Positions 6,062-13,492 are shown, numbered from the stretch's first letter. The stretch is DNA of 13,774 nt from an uncultured Chlorobiaceae bacterium (GCA_903917955.1 CAIXCO010000156.1:1-13774), one strand, 5' to 3'. The notes: a model not told the origin generated them from the sequence alone. A program made the numbers and translations.

Positions 6062-9000
6062 TGATGGAGATATTTTTTCCAACGGCAATGAAAAAGTGAA
6101 AATTGCACCTCCCCCGAGCGGAGAATCTACTGCAAAGGTTCCTTGATGTTTCTTGACAATGATGTCGTAAGAGATACTCAAGCCAAGCCCTGTTCCTTTG
6201 CCTATCTCTTTGGTTGTAAAAAAAGGCTCAAAGACCCGCCCCACAACCTCTTCAGGAATTCCCGGGCCATCATCAGCAACAGAGCAAAAAACGCTTTCAG
6301 GCGCGAGCCAGGTCTTAACCTCTATCTTGCCATGAGAGTCCCTGTTTTGTGACCGAATGGCGTGCGTGCTGTTGATAATAAGGTTAAGAAGCACCTGATT
6401 AATCTGGGCGGGATCGCAAAGAACCATCGGCAGGGTTTCAAGTTGCACTTCAGAGGTGGCAACGGATCGATATTCACTTTTTGAAATAACAAGCGCCTCC
6501 TGAATTGCTTTATTGAGATCATAGAGACAGAATCGACCTGTAACGTTCTTGAAGGAGTAGTTCTGCAAACCCTGACTGATGGTTGTTATACGTTCTATAC
6601 CACTGAATGAGTTTTCAAGAGTTTCCGCAATAGTGTGAAGCAAATCATCAATGCCGATGGCTTGCTCTTTTTGACGAAGCCGCCCGACCTCTTCGGCAAC
6701 CGAGGGGAGTGCTTCCACGTTTTCAATAATCCGGCGATAAAAGCCAATACATTCAGCAAGATCGTCAAAATCTTCTTTCAGGGTCGAGTGGTTGAGCGTA
6801 AGAAAGTTGAGGGGATTTTTTATTTCGTGGACAATCCCTGCTGCAAGATGACCAATCATCTCCATCTTCGTCGACTGCAAAAGCTGATCCTGAAGTTTTT
6901 TCGCCCTCTCCTCGGCACTCTTTTTGGCAATAATATCCCAGAGCTGATTGGCAATGTTCTCTACCCACTCAATATCCTTCTCATTATAATCATAAGGCTT
7001 GTTTCCGACTCCCATGATTGCTACAACACTGTTGTTTCTGATTATGGGCACAAGCAGTTCACGCAGTACATCCGCATGAGCCTCCGGCATCCCGAGGCAA
7101 TGGCTAAAGGTCGCACCATTGTTGTGAATCACCGCCCTCTGGTTCTCTATGATATCAAGCCATGCCCCTGCTTTACCAAGTGGATGGTTCTCCCCTTTTT
7201 TTTCTGCATTGCAGATCTTCTCCACACTATGGAAGGAGCAAGCCTGAAGTGAAAGAGAAGCCTGATCTTCAGCAACCAAAAAAAGAAAGCTCATCGAACT
7301 TTCCATCAACTGTTCCGCCTCTGCCAGTGCCGCCCTCAGCAGCTCATCTCTCGAAACGCTGCCGGCCATCTGGAGCATACGAAGCCGACAGGCATTGACC
7401 TGCTCATAACGCTTGCGATCGGTAACATCATGAATAATGGAGTAGATCAGCTCTCGGGCGGCAACCTTGATACTGTTGCTGAAAACCGCCACATCACGGA
7501 GAGAACCGTCAGCACGCCGGTGTCGAAACTGAAATTCAGTTTGCTTCAACGATCGACTTTTTTCCATTTCAGCCACCACCATTTCGGGCGGGAGTGTATT
7601 GATTTCCTGAATATGCATCCGGCAAAGCTGATCAACCGGCCATCCATAAAAATCTGCTGCAGCCTGATTGGCATCAATAATGGCGCCGGTGACAGGGTCA
7701 AGAACCATCATAACTGCGGAGTGGTCTTCGAAGAGACTCCTGAACTGCTCTTCGCTCTGACGCAAAGCCTCTGCCGCCAGCCGTTCAGAGGCAAGCACCA
7801 CCTCAAGCTCTGTTTTTCTCTCCTGCAACTCAGTGGTCATCTCGCTGGCAAGAGCAAGCGCCCTTTTTTCAGAATCGAGTGCAATTAATGCAAGCTGTTT
7901 TTCTGCCATGCGCAGGCGCTTGGTCATGATCAAAAACATCAGAATCATGTTGATCAGTGAGAGAAGCTGTACACTGCCAGCACTCCACCAATCGAGATGA
8001 ATCCATCCGGCCTGCGTCAACAAATCCAATAAATAGAAAAGATTACTGATTCCAAATGCTGCTACATAAACAATTCCGTCCGGTTCTCCATTTATGACCA
8101 GGCGAAGACTCAGTAAACTGATAACAACAATCAGTACAAAAAGTCCGGGAAAGGTAAAAAGGAGCATCACATCATAAGAGCCAAAATAGAGCGACATGAT
8201 GGCCAGAAAACCAAGAATGGGTAATACTCTCAAAAAACGGCAAATTCTGGGAAAGCTCGACTTAAAAATATGGATCGAAAAGAGGGAGAAAAAAAGCAAC
8301 GTTGCACCAAAAGAGATCCCTGTAAAATAATTTGAAAACAGGCGCTCTGAATAAGGAAGCAGAAGGGTAAGAAGCCCACCCTGTACCAGATAATTAAGAA
8401 AGAGGGTAAAAACAAAGAGAGAGAAATAGAGGTAAATCCGGTCACCAAGGCGGATAAAAAAGAGCAGATTCAGGATGGCAATAATAAGTGCAATACCGAG
8501 ATATGCGCTCTGGAAAATAATTCTATAGTCAGTGATATGCTCTAAATCATTATGGGTATGAATGGCACCTGCAAGGTCGATTGCACTGGCGGTTTGAATC
8601 CTCATATAGACCTCGACCGCTCTCTCCAGAGGCAGAGTGAGGGGGGCTACCAGATCAAAATTCCGGACGAGGCGATCAACGAGCGGAATATGGTCGCCCA
8701 AGGAAATTTCCTGCCAGGGGGCTGGCACCAATGATGACCCTCCACCCTGCGCATACACTTTGATATTGTCCATATTGGACGGAAGCAATCGTAAAAACGC
8801 ATGGAGAGGAAATCCCTTGCGGCGGATGAGCTTAAAACGCAACCAGACAACATCACGGCTATAACCTTTATTCAGATATCCTTGAAGCGGCTTGAATCGA
8901 GAGGAGTGTTCCGGGGAAAGAACATCGGCAAGCAGAAGTTTCCCGTCGGGATCGACAAGTTGCTCCAGATGTCCCGACAAATCGTAGGAAGGTGCATTAT

Positions 9001-9118
9001 TGAGCAGTACAGGCGATACGGCAGCATGGGCAAAAAAAGGAGCGAAACCCGTAAAGATCATGACAAGCAACAAAAAAATTGGAGCTCGCCGCAGAGGGAA
9101 CAGTACTACAGGATCCAT
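6050..9118 (-). CDS. membrane 7TMR-DISM / PAS / GAF sensor histidine kinase
   Basis: This is a 1022-residue inner-membrane sensor kinase. A signal-anchor or signal peptide (about 11-32, ending AHA) is followed by a periplasmic domain at about 45-185 of the 7TMR-DISMED2 type (VVWLRFKL, LRLLPSNMDNIKVY), which in this family is thought to bind carbohydrate-like ligands. Seven hydrophobic helices lie at about 200-398. A coiled coil (about 400-455) leads to a PAS domain (FRSLFEDHSAVM to IIHDVTDRK, about 458-570), a GAF domain (about 580-735, RELLVPIIRN...IMGVGNK) and the kinase core. H764 in GIVHEIKNP is the phosphoacceptor. The N-box (INQVLLNLIINST), DDGPG, FEPF and GKGTGLGLS are all intact. An in-frame stop codon lies four codons upstream of the ATG at 9118, fixing the start region, although no good ribosome-binding site is visible. 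From its PAS domain onward it is paralogous to the soluble kinase at 3190-5286. Its ligand and response regulator are unknown. Confidence 0.93.
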   Translation of the reverse strand: MDPVVLFPLRRAPIFLLLVMIFTGFAPFFAHAAVSPVLLNNAPSYDLSGHLEQLVDPDGKLLLADVLSPEHSSRFKPLQGYLNKGYSRDVVWLRFKLIRRKGFPLHAFLRLLPSNMDNIKVYAQGGGSSLVPAPWQEISLGDHIPLVDRLVRNFDLVAPLTLPLERAVEVYMRIQTASAIDLAGAIHTHNDLEHITDYRIIFQSAYLGIALIIAILNLLFFIRLGDRIYLYFSLFVFTLFLNYLVQGGLLTLLLPYSERLFSNYFTGISFGATLLFFSLFSIHIFKSSFPRICRFLRVLPILGFLAIMSLYFGSYDVMLLFTFPGLFVLIVVISLLSLRLVINGEPDGIVYVAAFGISNLFYLLDLLTQAGWIHLDWWSAGSVQLLSLINMILMFLIMTKRLRMAEKQLALIALDSEKRALALASEMTTELQERKTELEVVLASERLAAEALRQSEEQFRSLFEDHSAVMMVLDPVTGAIIDANQAAADFYGWPVDQLCRMHIQEINTLPPEMVVAEMEKSRSLKQTEFQFRHRRADGSLRDVAVFSNSIKVAARELIYSIIHDVTDRKRYEQVNACRLRMLQMAGSVSRDELLRAALAEAEQLMESSMSFLFLVAEDQASLSLQACSFHSVEKICNAEKKGENHPLGKAGAWLDIIENQRAVIHNNGATFSHCLGMPEAHADVLRELLVPIIRNNSVVAIMGVGNKPYDYNEKDIEWVENIANQLWDIIAKKSAEERAKKLQDQLLQSTKMEMIGHLAAGIVHEIKNPLNFLTLNHSTLKEDFDDLAECIGFYRRIIENVEALPSVAEEVGRLRQKEQAIGIDDLLHTIAETLENSFSGIERITTISQGLQNYSFKNVTGRFCLYDLNKAIQEALVISKSEYRSVATSEVQLETLPMVLCDPAQINQVLLNLIINSTHAIRSQNRDSHGKIEVKTWLAPESVFCSVADDGPGIPEEVVGRVFEPFFTTKEIGKGTGLGLSISYDIIVKKHQGTFAVDSPLGGGAIFTFSLPLEKISPSLIY

Positions 9119-9155
9119 GCAGTTTAATCAGTAGAGAGAATAACTGTAGCACAAA

Positions 9156-9175
9156 ACTGGAAGAGAACCTCCAGT
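9156..9175 (-). terminator. possible terminator after the HEPN gene
   Basis: On the minus strand, ACTGGA pairs with TCCAGT around a short loop, and TTTTGTG follows. The stem is six clean pairs, extendable by G-T and G-C pairs. It lies between the HEPN gene and the membrane kinase and would separate their transcripts. The T-run is short, so it may be weak. Confidence 0.35.
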
Positions 9176-9237
9176 GCACTGCTCGTTCTTTGTGAGGGAC
9201 AATGAAACAAAAATAAAATATTAACAAAAACCAAAAA

Positions 9238-9675
9238 TCAGTCGGCCACCTGAACCAGATCCGCCAGCTCGAAACTCACGCGCATGGACTTGCGGGCAGC
9301 CTCAAGAGCCGAGAGTGCCTCCGCTTCATTAAAGAGCTCCCAGGGTAGTTGGTAGGATGACTCATTGCCGTATTTTGCCAGCATTTTTTGATATGAGTCG
9401 TATGTTTCAAGCTCAGGCAAAATATCTTCAATCAATGCCGCAACCTCCTTTGCAACCGTCCCCTCCGTCACAAGCTGCGATAAATGTCGGGCAGGCTTGT
9501 GGGTCATAGCAGAGACGCCAAAAAGCATCAACACGGCAAGACCGCTATTTTCAAGAACAAGTATTGAGCCGGAAACACAGGCACGCCAGCGCTTGAGGGA
9601 ATAATCCTGCTCTGCTTCATTGAGGAAGCCGCGCGCCAGTTCAAGACGATAGTCAATATCTTTGTGTGAACCCAT
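9238..9675 (-). CDS. HEPN-domain protein, 145 aa
   Basis: This is an all-helical cytoplasmic protein of the HEPN superfamily. The first helix (RLELARGFLNEAEQDY) and the second (WRACVSGSILVLENSGLAVLML) follow the family pattern. A histidine-containing turn (THKPARHLSQLV) comes next, and the last helix is NEAEALSALEAARKSM. HEPN proteins are often paired with a minimal nucleotidyltransferase, or act as RNases in toxin-antitoxin and defence systems. Here I find no nucleotidyltransferase beside it. The R-x4-6-H catalytic motif of RNase-type members is not evident: the equivalent area reads KYGNESSY. A scaffold or regulatory role is therefore more likely than a toxin, but this is inference. The start is secure, with AAGGAGA about six bases before the ATG at 9675. 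Confidence 0.75.
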   Translation of the reverse strand: MGSHKDIDYRLELARGFLNEAEQDYSLKRWRACVSGSILVLENSGLAVLMLFGVSAMTHKPARHLSQLVTEGTVAKEVAALIEDILPELETYDSYQKMLAKYGNESSYQLPWELFNEAEALSALEAARKSMRVSFELADLVQVAD

Positions 9676-9716
9676 AACAATCTCCTTTACATTAAGCAGC
9701 CTGCTGCAAGCGCTAC

Positions 9717-9744
9717 ATTATGAAGAATAATAAAAAAAGAGCAA
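9717..9744 (-). promoter_or_regulatory. possible promoter for the HEPN gene
   Basis: On the minus strand, CATAAT (9722-9717) is a good -10 box. Sixteen bases before it lies TTGCTC (9744-9739), a poor -35 box. Transcription would start about 30-35 bases before the HEPN ribosome-binding site. It overlaps the T-run of the possible lptE terminator. Confidence 0.3.
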
Positions 9745-9765
9745 TTTCTCTCCCATCCGGGATGA
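9731..9765 (-). terminator. possible terminator after the LptE-like gene
   Basis: Just past the LptE-like stop codon, the minus strand reads CATCCCGGATG (short stem-loop), then GAGAAATTGCTC (a three-pair stem) and a TTTTTTTATT run. The T-run is convincing but the stems are weak, so this is only a possible intrinsic terminator. Confidence 0.35.
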
Positions 9766-9767
9766 GC

Positions 9768-10271
9768 CTACCACCCGGAAACAACCCTGTCGAAAATTTG
9801 ATCGATAATCTGGCCAACGCAACTGCGCATTGCCTCCTGCTGGGCAATGGCACTGCCTGTTCGATAATCGGAAAATCCGACAAATGATTGTGCAAAGAGT
9901 TGCGTTTTTTTCATCCGGTCAACCATTTTGACCTGCACAACAAGCGTTACCCGGTTCGTCATGGCCCGCTCGGTTGTGCTCGACAATTGGCTTGGAGCAT
10001 CAGAAAAAGAGGTGATCGTCCCTTCAAGCAGTGCATCGGCACGGGCCATGGAGGGCGTCAGGCGAAGTGCACTTTGCGCTTCGATTTTGTTGGAAATCCC
10101 GCCGGTAATATCCCCCCTGAATTGCGCTATACCGGCACCGGAACGATCTTCAAAAACCGGGATTGCAATGGTTTTAAGGTGCACAGGCAGCGATGAGCCT
10201 GTAAAGCTGTAACAACCCTGAAGGGTCGCAAAAACAAGAGCAAAAAAGAGAGAGAGGGTAATTTTCGGCAT
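9768..10271 (-). CDS. lptE: LptE-like LPS-assembly lipoprotein
   Basis: LptE is the outer-membrane lipoprotein that plugs the LptD barrel and helps deliver lipopolysaccharide to the cell surface. The 167-residue protein has a lipoprotein signal peptide ending in the lipobox LQGC, making C20 the lipid-bearing residue, followed by YSFTGSSLP. The next blocks are TIAIPVFEDRSG, then a long segment with NKIEAQSALRLT and RADALLEGTITSFSDAP, and VTLVVQVKMVD. These are typical of the LptE family in the Bacteroidota/Chlorobiota line. Length fits. AGAAGGA lies about six bases before the ATG at 10271. It begins 15 bases after the upstream dehydrogenase stop codon, so the two are co-transcribed. Without a visible lptD the assignment rests on sequence pattern and lipobox alone. 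Confidence 0.82.
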   Translation of the reverse strand: MPKITLSLFFALVFATLQGCYSFTGSSLPVHLKTIAIPVFEDRSGAGIAQFRGDITGGISNKIEAQSALRLTPSMARADALLEGTITSFSDAPSQLSSTTERAMTNRVTLVVQVKMVDRMKKTQLFAQSFVGFSDYRTGSAIAQQEAMRSCVGQIIDQIFDRVVSGW

Positions 10272-10286
10272 GGCGATCCTTCTGCG

Positions 10287-11111
10287 TTAATAGGTTCGAC
10301 GATCAATCCTCTTCGTTATTTTACGGAAGGGATAGGTCATGAGCAACCATTTTTTTTTTCTTCCGTTCAGAGCCGAAAGGTAGAGGCCGGTTTTAGAGTC
10401 GCTCCAGTCAGAAGCGAGTTGTACTGCAAGCGATGCCGCAACCGATGGCGGCTGGGCAAAAATATCAAGAACCGTACTGAAGGTAGCCAACTGCCGTGAA
10501 AGTTCCTGCGTCGGGTTCTCTATACTGACCATACCGGTACGCACCAGTCCGGGGTGAAGCAACATGACAGATATGGCCGTATGGCGGTACTCACGGGCAA
10601 CCGCAAAGGTAAAACGGGCGATGGCCGCCTTGGAGGAGCCATAGGCGCTCATCCAGGGGGTATTTGAGCCGCTGTCGGTACCGGAACCGGCCATATTGAT
10701 GATCTTTCCTGGAATGTTTTCGCGGAGAAAATAGCTGATTGCGGCACGGCATCCATTATAGGTGCCTTTAAGATTGGTGTCAATGACCTTTCCCCACACG
10801 TCAGGATCGCTTTCAGTAATATTCTGGAAGGGATCGGAGATGCCCGCATTATTGATAAAACAGTCAATACGGCCAAATCGGGCGACTGCCTCAGCAATCA
10901 GACGCTCCATATCTGAAATTGACACAACGTCGCACAGACAGCCATAAGCGCTGCCTGCGGAAAACTCTGCAACCGCCGCCTCAACATTGAGTGCCGAAGA
11001 GGAGGTGATTACCACTTTTGCCCCCTGGCGCACAAACTCATGGGCAATGGCTTTCCCAATACCTCTGGTAGAGCCAGTAATAACAGCAACTCTATTGTCA
11101 AGTCTACCCAT
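10287..11111 (-). CDS. short-chain dehydrogenase/reductase (SDR)
   Basis: This is a classical SDR of 274 residues that should oxidise or reduce a carbonyl or alcohol with NAD(P)H in the cytoplasm. The cofactor loop is TGSTRGIG (12-19), the structural motif is NNAG (87-90), and the catalytic set is S143, Y157 and K161 (YGSSK), with N113 (DTNLKGTYNG) as the fourth residue. A PGLVRTGM segment follows the active site. The C-terminus is basic (KKKW, KRIDRR) and longer than the usual 250 residues, which may favour membrane or partner contact. Its substrate cannot be named. A GAGGGG site precedes the ATG at 11111. It lies 60 bases after the RuBisCO-like gene and 15 before the LptE-like gene, so it could serve the sugar-phosphate cluster or envelope synthesis. 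Confidence 0.9.
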   Translation of the reverse strand: MGRLDNRVAVITGSTRGIGKAIAHEFVRQGAKVVITSSSALNVEAAVAEFSAGSAYGCLCDVVSISDMERLIAEAVARFGRIDCFINNAGISDPFQNITESDPDVWGKVIDTNLKGTYNGCRAAISYFLRENIPGKIINMAGSGTDSGSNTPWMSAYGSSKAAIARFTFAVAREYRHTAISVMLLHPGLVRTGMVSIENPTQELSRQLATFSTVLDIFAQPPSVAASLAVQLASDWSDSKTGLYLSALNGRKKKWLLMTYPFRKITKRIDRRTY

Positions 11112-11152
11112 GCGCCCCTCTTCCTTTTACAAATGCACACTGCCTACCAATT

Positions 11153-11170
11153 ACTGATAACTGATAACTG
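11153..11170. repeat. short heptamer tandem repeat
   Basis: ACTGATA occurs twice in tandem and is followed by a partial third copy (ACTG), in the 60-base gap between the RuBisCO-like gene and the dehydrogenase. Read on the coding strand it is CAGTTATCAGTTATCAGT. Heptamer repeats of this kind are found between genes in several phototrophs, but this one is very short. Confidence 0.5.
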
Positions 11171-11171
11171 T

Positions 11172-12467
11172 TTACTTCTTCCCCCCATCAACCATTGCCT
11201 GTAATTCAGGCCGACCAACGGCATACCGTTCAATCGCTATCCCCTGCTCAATGGCCTCCCATGCCTGACGGATACTTGCGGCTCCCGCCCTTGGGCCCAT
11301 AGGATGACCAAAAACCCCCCGGCCAGGCACAAAACCAAAATCAAAACTCCCCACCTTGCGCTGTACCGTTTCAAGTGTCAGCGCAGAATCACTTCCTCCA
11401 GGGACTGGAAGCGAGCGCTTGATATGACCCAAATTTTGCAAACACTCCGCAATATTCTCCTTTACCTCCTCTTCGGGAGTCATCATCCTGCTGCCAAAGC
11501 CGGGCATGATGATTGAATCGAGACCTGCAAGCCGCTGAAGCTTGGTCATCACCCTTGAATGAACACCATATTTCTCCATTCGACTGAAAGCGGCGATAAA
11601 GGGAAAATGGCCGATCAGAGGCACTTTCGTATGTCGAGCAAGCATTCTAACGGCACTGAGTCCAACCGGGAAGGCATTGATGAGCAGTGCATTTGCCCCG
11701 TTGCTGACGGCGATATCGTGCTGTTCAAGAAGCCGGTCAACCTCATCGGTGATGTTGGCCAGATATATTTTTGGCTCACCGGTCTCCCGTTCCGCCCGCA
11801 CTCTTGCCTCTCCCAGAACGTGTGATCGTTCAATAAGGGTTGACCAGTCAACATCGGCAAGCATCTCGTCATCTTTGGCAATATCAAGCCCGCCAAGCCA
11901 GCTCTGGTAGGCAATGTCAGCAAACTGAAAGGGAGTGAGGCCGATATTGGGCTTCACCACCCCAAAAAAGATCGGACGGTTATAGGCCTGCAGGAGGTCG
12001 CGAATACCATCAATACCAAATTTCGGGCCATCAAAGTCCTTCAAATAAGAGTCGGGGAAGCCGATATCAAGCAGCTTGACCACCGGCACTCCGGGAGTAA
12101 AAAAAACTCCCTCCCCGCACACGGCAGAGAGCAGATTGGGCAGTTTGGTGCCAAAATTACAGTGAGGATGCGCAATGGTGACACGGCAGGCGTGAATCGG
12201 GCCTGATTCAAAATGGTGTACCGGATAACTGAGCGCCTCAAGCTCCCCCTCTACCGTCAGGCTGATCACCTTTGCGGCATACTTGGGGCGAAAATCTTCA
12301 TCATGGCCAACGCGTTTCCACTGTGCCGTCGATTGTTCACTGCAGAAATGGGCAAGCGCAGTCTCAATATCTCCAACACACTCCAGATAGTAATCAAGCG
12401 TCAAGTAATCAGCCATGTCAAGCTGCTCTTTTGAAGCAAAAAAACCTCTTCTATCCTCACTATTCAT
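11172..12467 (-). CDS. RuBisCO-like protein, form IV (photosynthetic clade)
   Basis: This 431-residue homologue of the RuBisCO large subunit is expected not to fix CO2; green sulfur bacteria use the reverse TCA cycle. It agrees closely with my memory of the C. tepidum RuBisCO-like protein, including the start (MNSEDRRGFFAS) and ALAHFCSEQSTAQWKRVG. Retained active-site features are K172 in VVKPNIG, the metal-ligand motif GGLDIAKDDE (K198, D200, E201), H287 in GHFPF and PGGSD (356-360). The loop-6 lysine needed for carboxylation appears replaced by arginine (FGSRMM, R327). Loss of the C. tepidum protein disturbs sulfur oxidation and causes oxidative stress; its substrate is unsolved, with enolisation of a keto-sugar phosphate the favoured chemistry. 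No ribosome-binding site is seen before the ATG at 12467, but a TATGAT box lies 9-14 bases upstream. It follows the LsrF-like gene and precedes the dehydrogenase on one strand. Confidence 0.95.
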   Translation of the reverse strand: MNSEDRRGFFASKEQLDMADYLTLDYYLECVGDIETALAHFCSEQSTAQWKRVGHDEDFRPKYAAKVISLTVEGELEALSYPVHHFESGPIHACRVTIAHPHCNFGTKLPNLLSAVCGEGVFFTPGVPVVKLLDIGFPDSYLKDFDGPKFGIDGIRDLLQAYNRPIFFGVVKPNIGLTPFQFADIAYQSWLGGLDIAKDDEMLADVDWSTLIERSHVLGEARVRAERETGEPKIYLANITDEVDRLLEQHDIAVSNGANALLINAFPVGLSAVRMLARHTKVPLIGHFPFIAAFSRMEKYGVHSRVMTKLQRLAGLDSIIMPGFGSRMMTPEEEVKENIAECLQNLGHIKRSLPVPGGSDSALTLETVQRKVGSFDFGFVPGRGVFGHPMGPRAGAASIRQAWEAIEQGIAIERYAVGRPELQAMVDGGKK

Positions 12468-12475
12468 AGAATAAC

Positions 12476-12481
12476 ATCATA
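12476..12481 (-). promoter_or_regulatory. possible -10 box immediately before the RuBisCO-like gene
   Basis: TATGAT on the minus strand matches the -10 consensus at five of six positions and ends eight bases before the ATG. If used, transcription would start within about two bases of the start codon, giving a nearly leaderless message. This would fit the missing ribosome-binding site. No -35 box is visible, so support is thin. Confidence 0.25.
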
Positions 12482-12555
12482 CCCCACCACTCTTCCGGCC
12501 TGGCCTGACAGAGCTACGGGGTGCCCATTAAAAAAATCGAACTCTTTTGAAAAAG

Positions 12556-12597
12556 ACCGCAGCTGGCCACTTGAACCTGGCTGCAGTCGAACTGCAT
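12556..12597 (-). terminator. stem-loops between the LsrF-like and RuBisCO-like genes
   Basis: The 143-base gap contains a small perfect hairpin (TGCAGT/ACTGCA, 12582-12596) and, overlapping it, a GC-rich five-pair stem (GCAGC/GCTGC, 12559-12584). On the minus strand the latter is followed by GGTCTTTTTC. This could be a weak or partial terminator, or a processing structure that sets different levels for the two genes. The stems are short. Confidence 0.25.
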
Positions 12598-12610
12598 CAC
12601 CCGTCAAAAA

Positions 12611-13492
12611 TTACCCTTCAGCCTTGATGGTATTGAAATAATCAAAGGCATCCTCTGCACTCAAACCCTCATGCACCACCTTGTTGACGGCCTTCATCAT
12701 GGCAAGAGGGCTATCGCTCTGGAAAATATTGCGCCCCATATCAACACCCGATGCCCCTTCATCAATAGCACTGCGTGACATTGCAAGCGCTTCAAACTCA
12801 GGAAGTTTTTTGCCGCCAGCCATGACAATCGGCACCGGACACGAAGCGACAATCGTATTGAAATCTTCAGGCACATAATAGGTCTTCACAATCTGCGCAC
12901 CAAGCTCGGCAGCCATCCGGCAGGCAAGTCTGAAATATTTGGCATCGCGTACCATATCCTTGCCCACAGCGGTCACCGCCATAGTAGGAATACCGTAACG
13001 CAGCCCCATGTCAACCAGCCTTGTCATATTGTGAATGGAGCGGGTCTCATACTCGCCACCAATGAAGATCTGGAGGGTAATTGCGGCAACGTTCATGCGG
13101 ATGGCATCCTCAATATCAACGGCAAGCTCTTCATCGGAAAGCTCTTTGAGAATACTCGGGCCACCGCTGCAACGCATCACAACTGCCCTGGTGAGGCTTG
13201 GAGGAACGGTGGTACGCAGAATACCACGAGTCAGCATGATGGCATCGGCGTAAGGCATGAGCGGAACGATGTTGACATCGGGACGTTCAAGACCGGTAGT
13301 CGGACCCTGAAAATAGCCATGATCAATGGCAAGCATAACCGTTTTTCCGGTGTCGGGACGGAAGATCCTCGACAGGCGGTTCTTCATTCCCCAATCAAGA
13401 GAGTGGGCACCTTTGAGAAAAAATCCGTGCGTGTTGACCGGAGTATCGAGATAGTACTCTTTTGCCTGTTTGTCTTTATCGTATTCCGCCAT
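12611..13492 (-). CDS. LsrF-like class I aldolase/thiolase (DhnA family)
   Basis: This 293-residue TIM-barrel enzyme is often labelled class I fructose-bisphosphate aldolase, but it agrees far better with LsrF of E. coli. LsrF moves an acetyl group from 3-hydroxy-5-phosphonooxypentane-2,4-dione to coenzyme A, giving acetyl-CoA and dihydroxyacetone phosphate in autoinducer-2 breakdown. Shared blocks as I recall them are LDWGM, GKTVMLAIDHGYFQGPTTGLER, VGKDMVRD, GAQIVKTYYV, CPVPIVMAGGKKLPE and GASGVDMGRNIFQSD. The Schiff-base lysine is K203 (IVKTYY), at the same number as in E. coli, and D57 in AIDHGY is also kept. No other lsr gene is present, so the substrate is probably a related phosphorylated pentulose or dione. 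The ATG at 13492 follows GGAG by about ten bases. It starts 57 bases after the upstream aldolase/dehydrogenase stop codon. Confidence 0.85.
   Translation of the reverse strand: MAEYDKDKQAKEYYLDTPVNTHGFFLKGAHSLDWGMKNRLSRIFRPDTGKTVMLAIDHGYFQGPTTGLERPDVNIVPLMPYADAIMLTRGILRTTVPPSLTRAVVMRCSGGPSILKELSDEELAVDIEDAIRMNVAAITLQIFIGGEYETRSIHNMTRLVDMGLRYGIPTMAVTAVGKDMVRDAKYFRLACRMAAELGAQIVKTYYVPEDFNTIVASCPVPIVMAGGKKLPEFEALAMSRSAIDEGASGVDMGRNIFQSDSPLAMMKAVNKVVHEGLSAEDAFDYFNTIKAEG

Noticed and set aside
6635..7888. Long plus-strand reading frames inside the kinase genes
   Set aside because: They lie opposite well-conserved kinase, GAF and PAS coding sequence and have no recognisable domain or ribosome-binding site.
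11172..12467. Functional RuBisCO carboxylase
   Set aside because: The sequence belongs to the form IV clade, the loop-6 lysine is missing, and no phosphoribulokinase or small subunit is present.
12611..13492. Ordinary fructose-bisphosphate aldolase
   Set aside because: The conserved blocks follow LsrF more closely than glycolytic aldolases, although FBP cleavage cannot be excluded from sequence.
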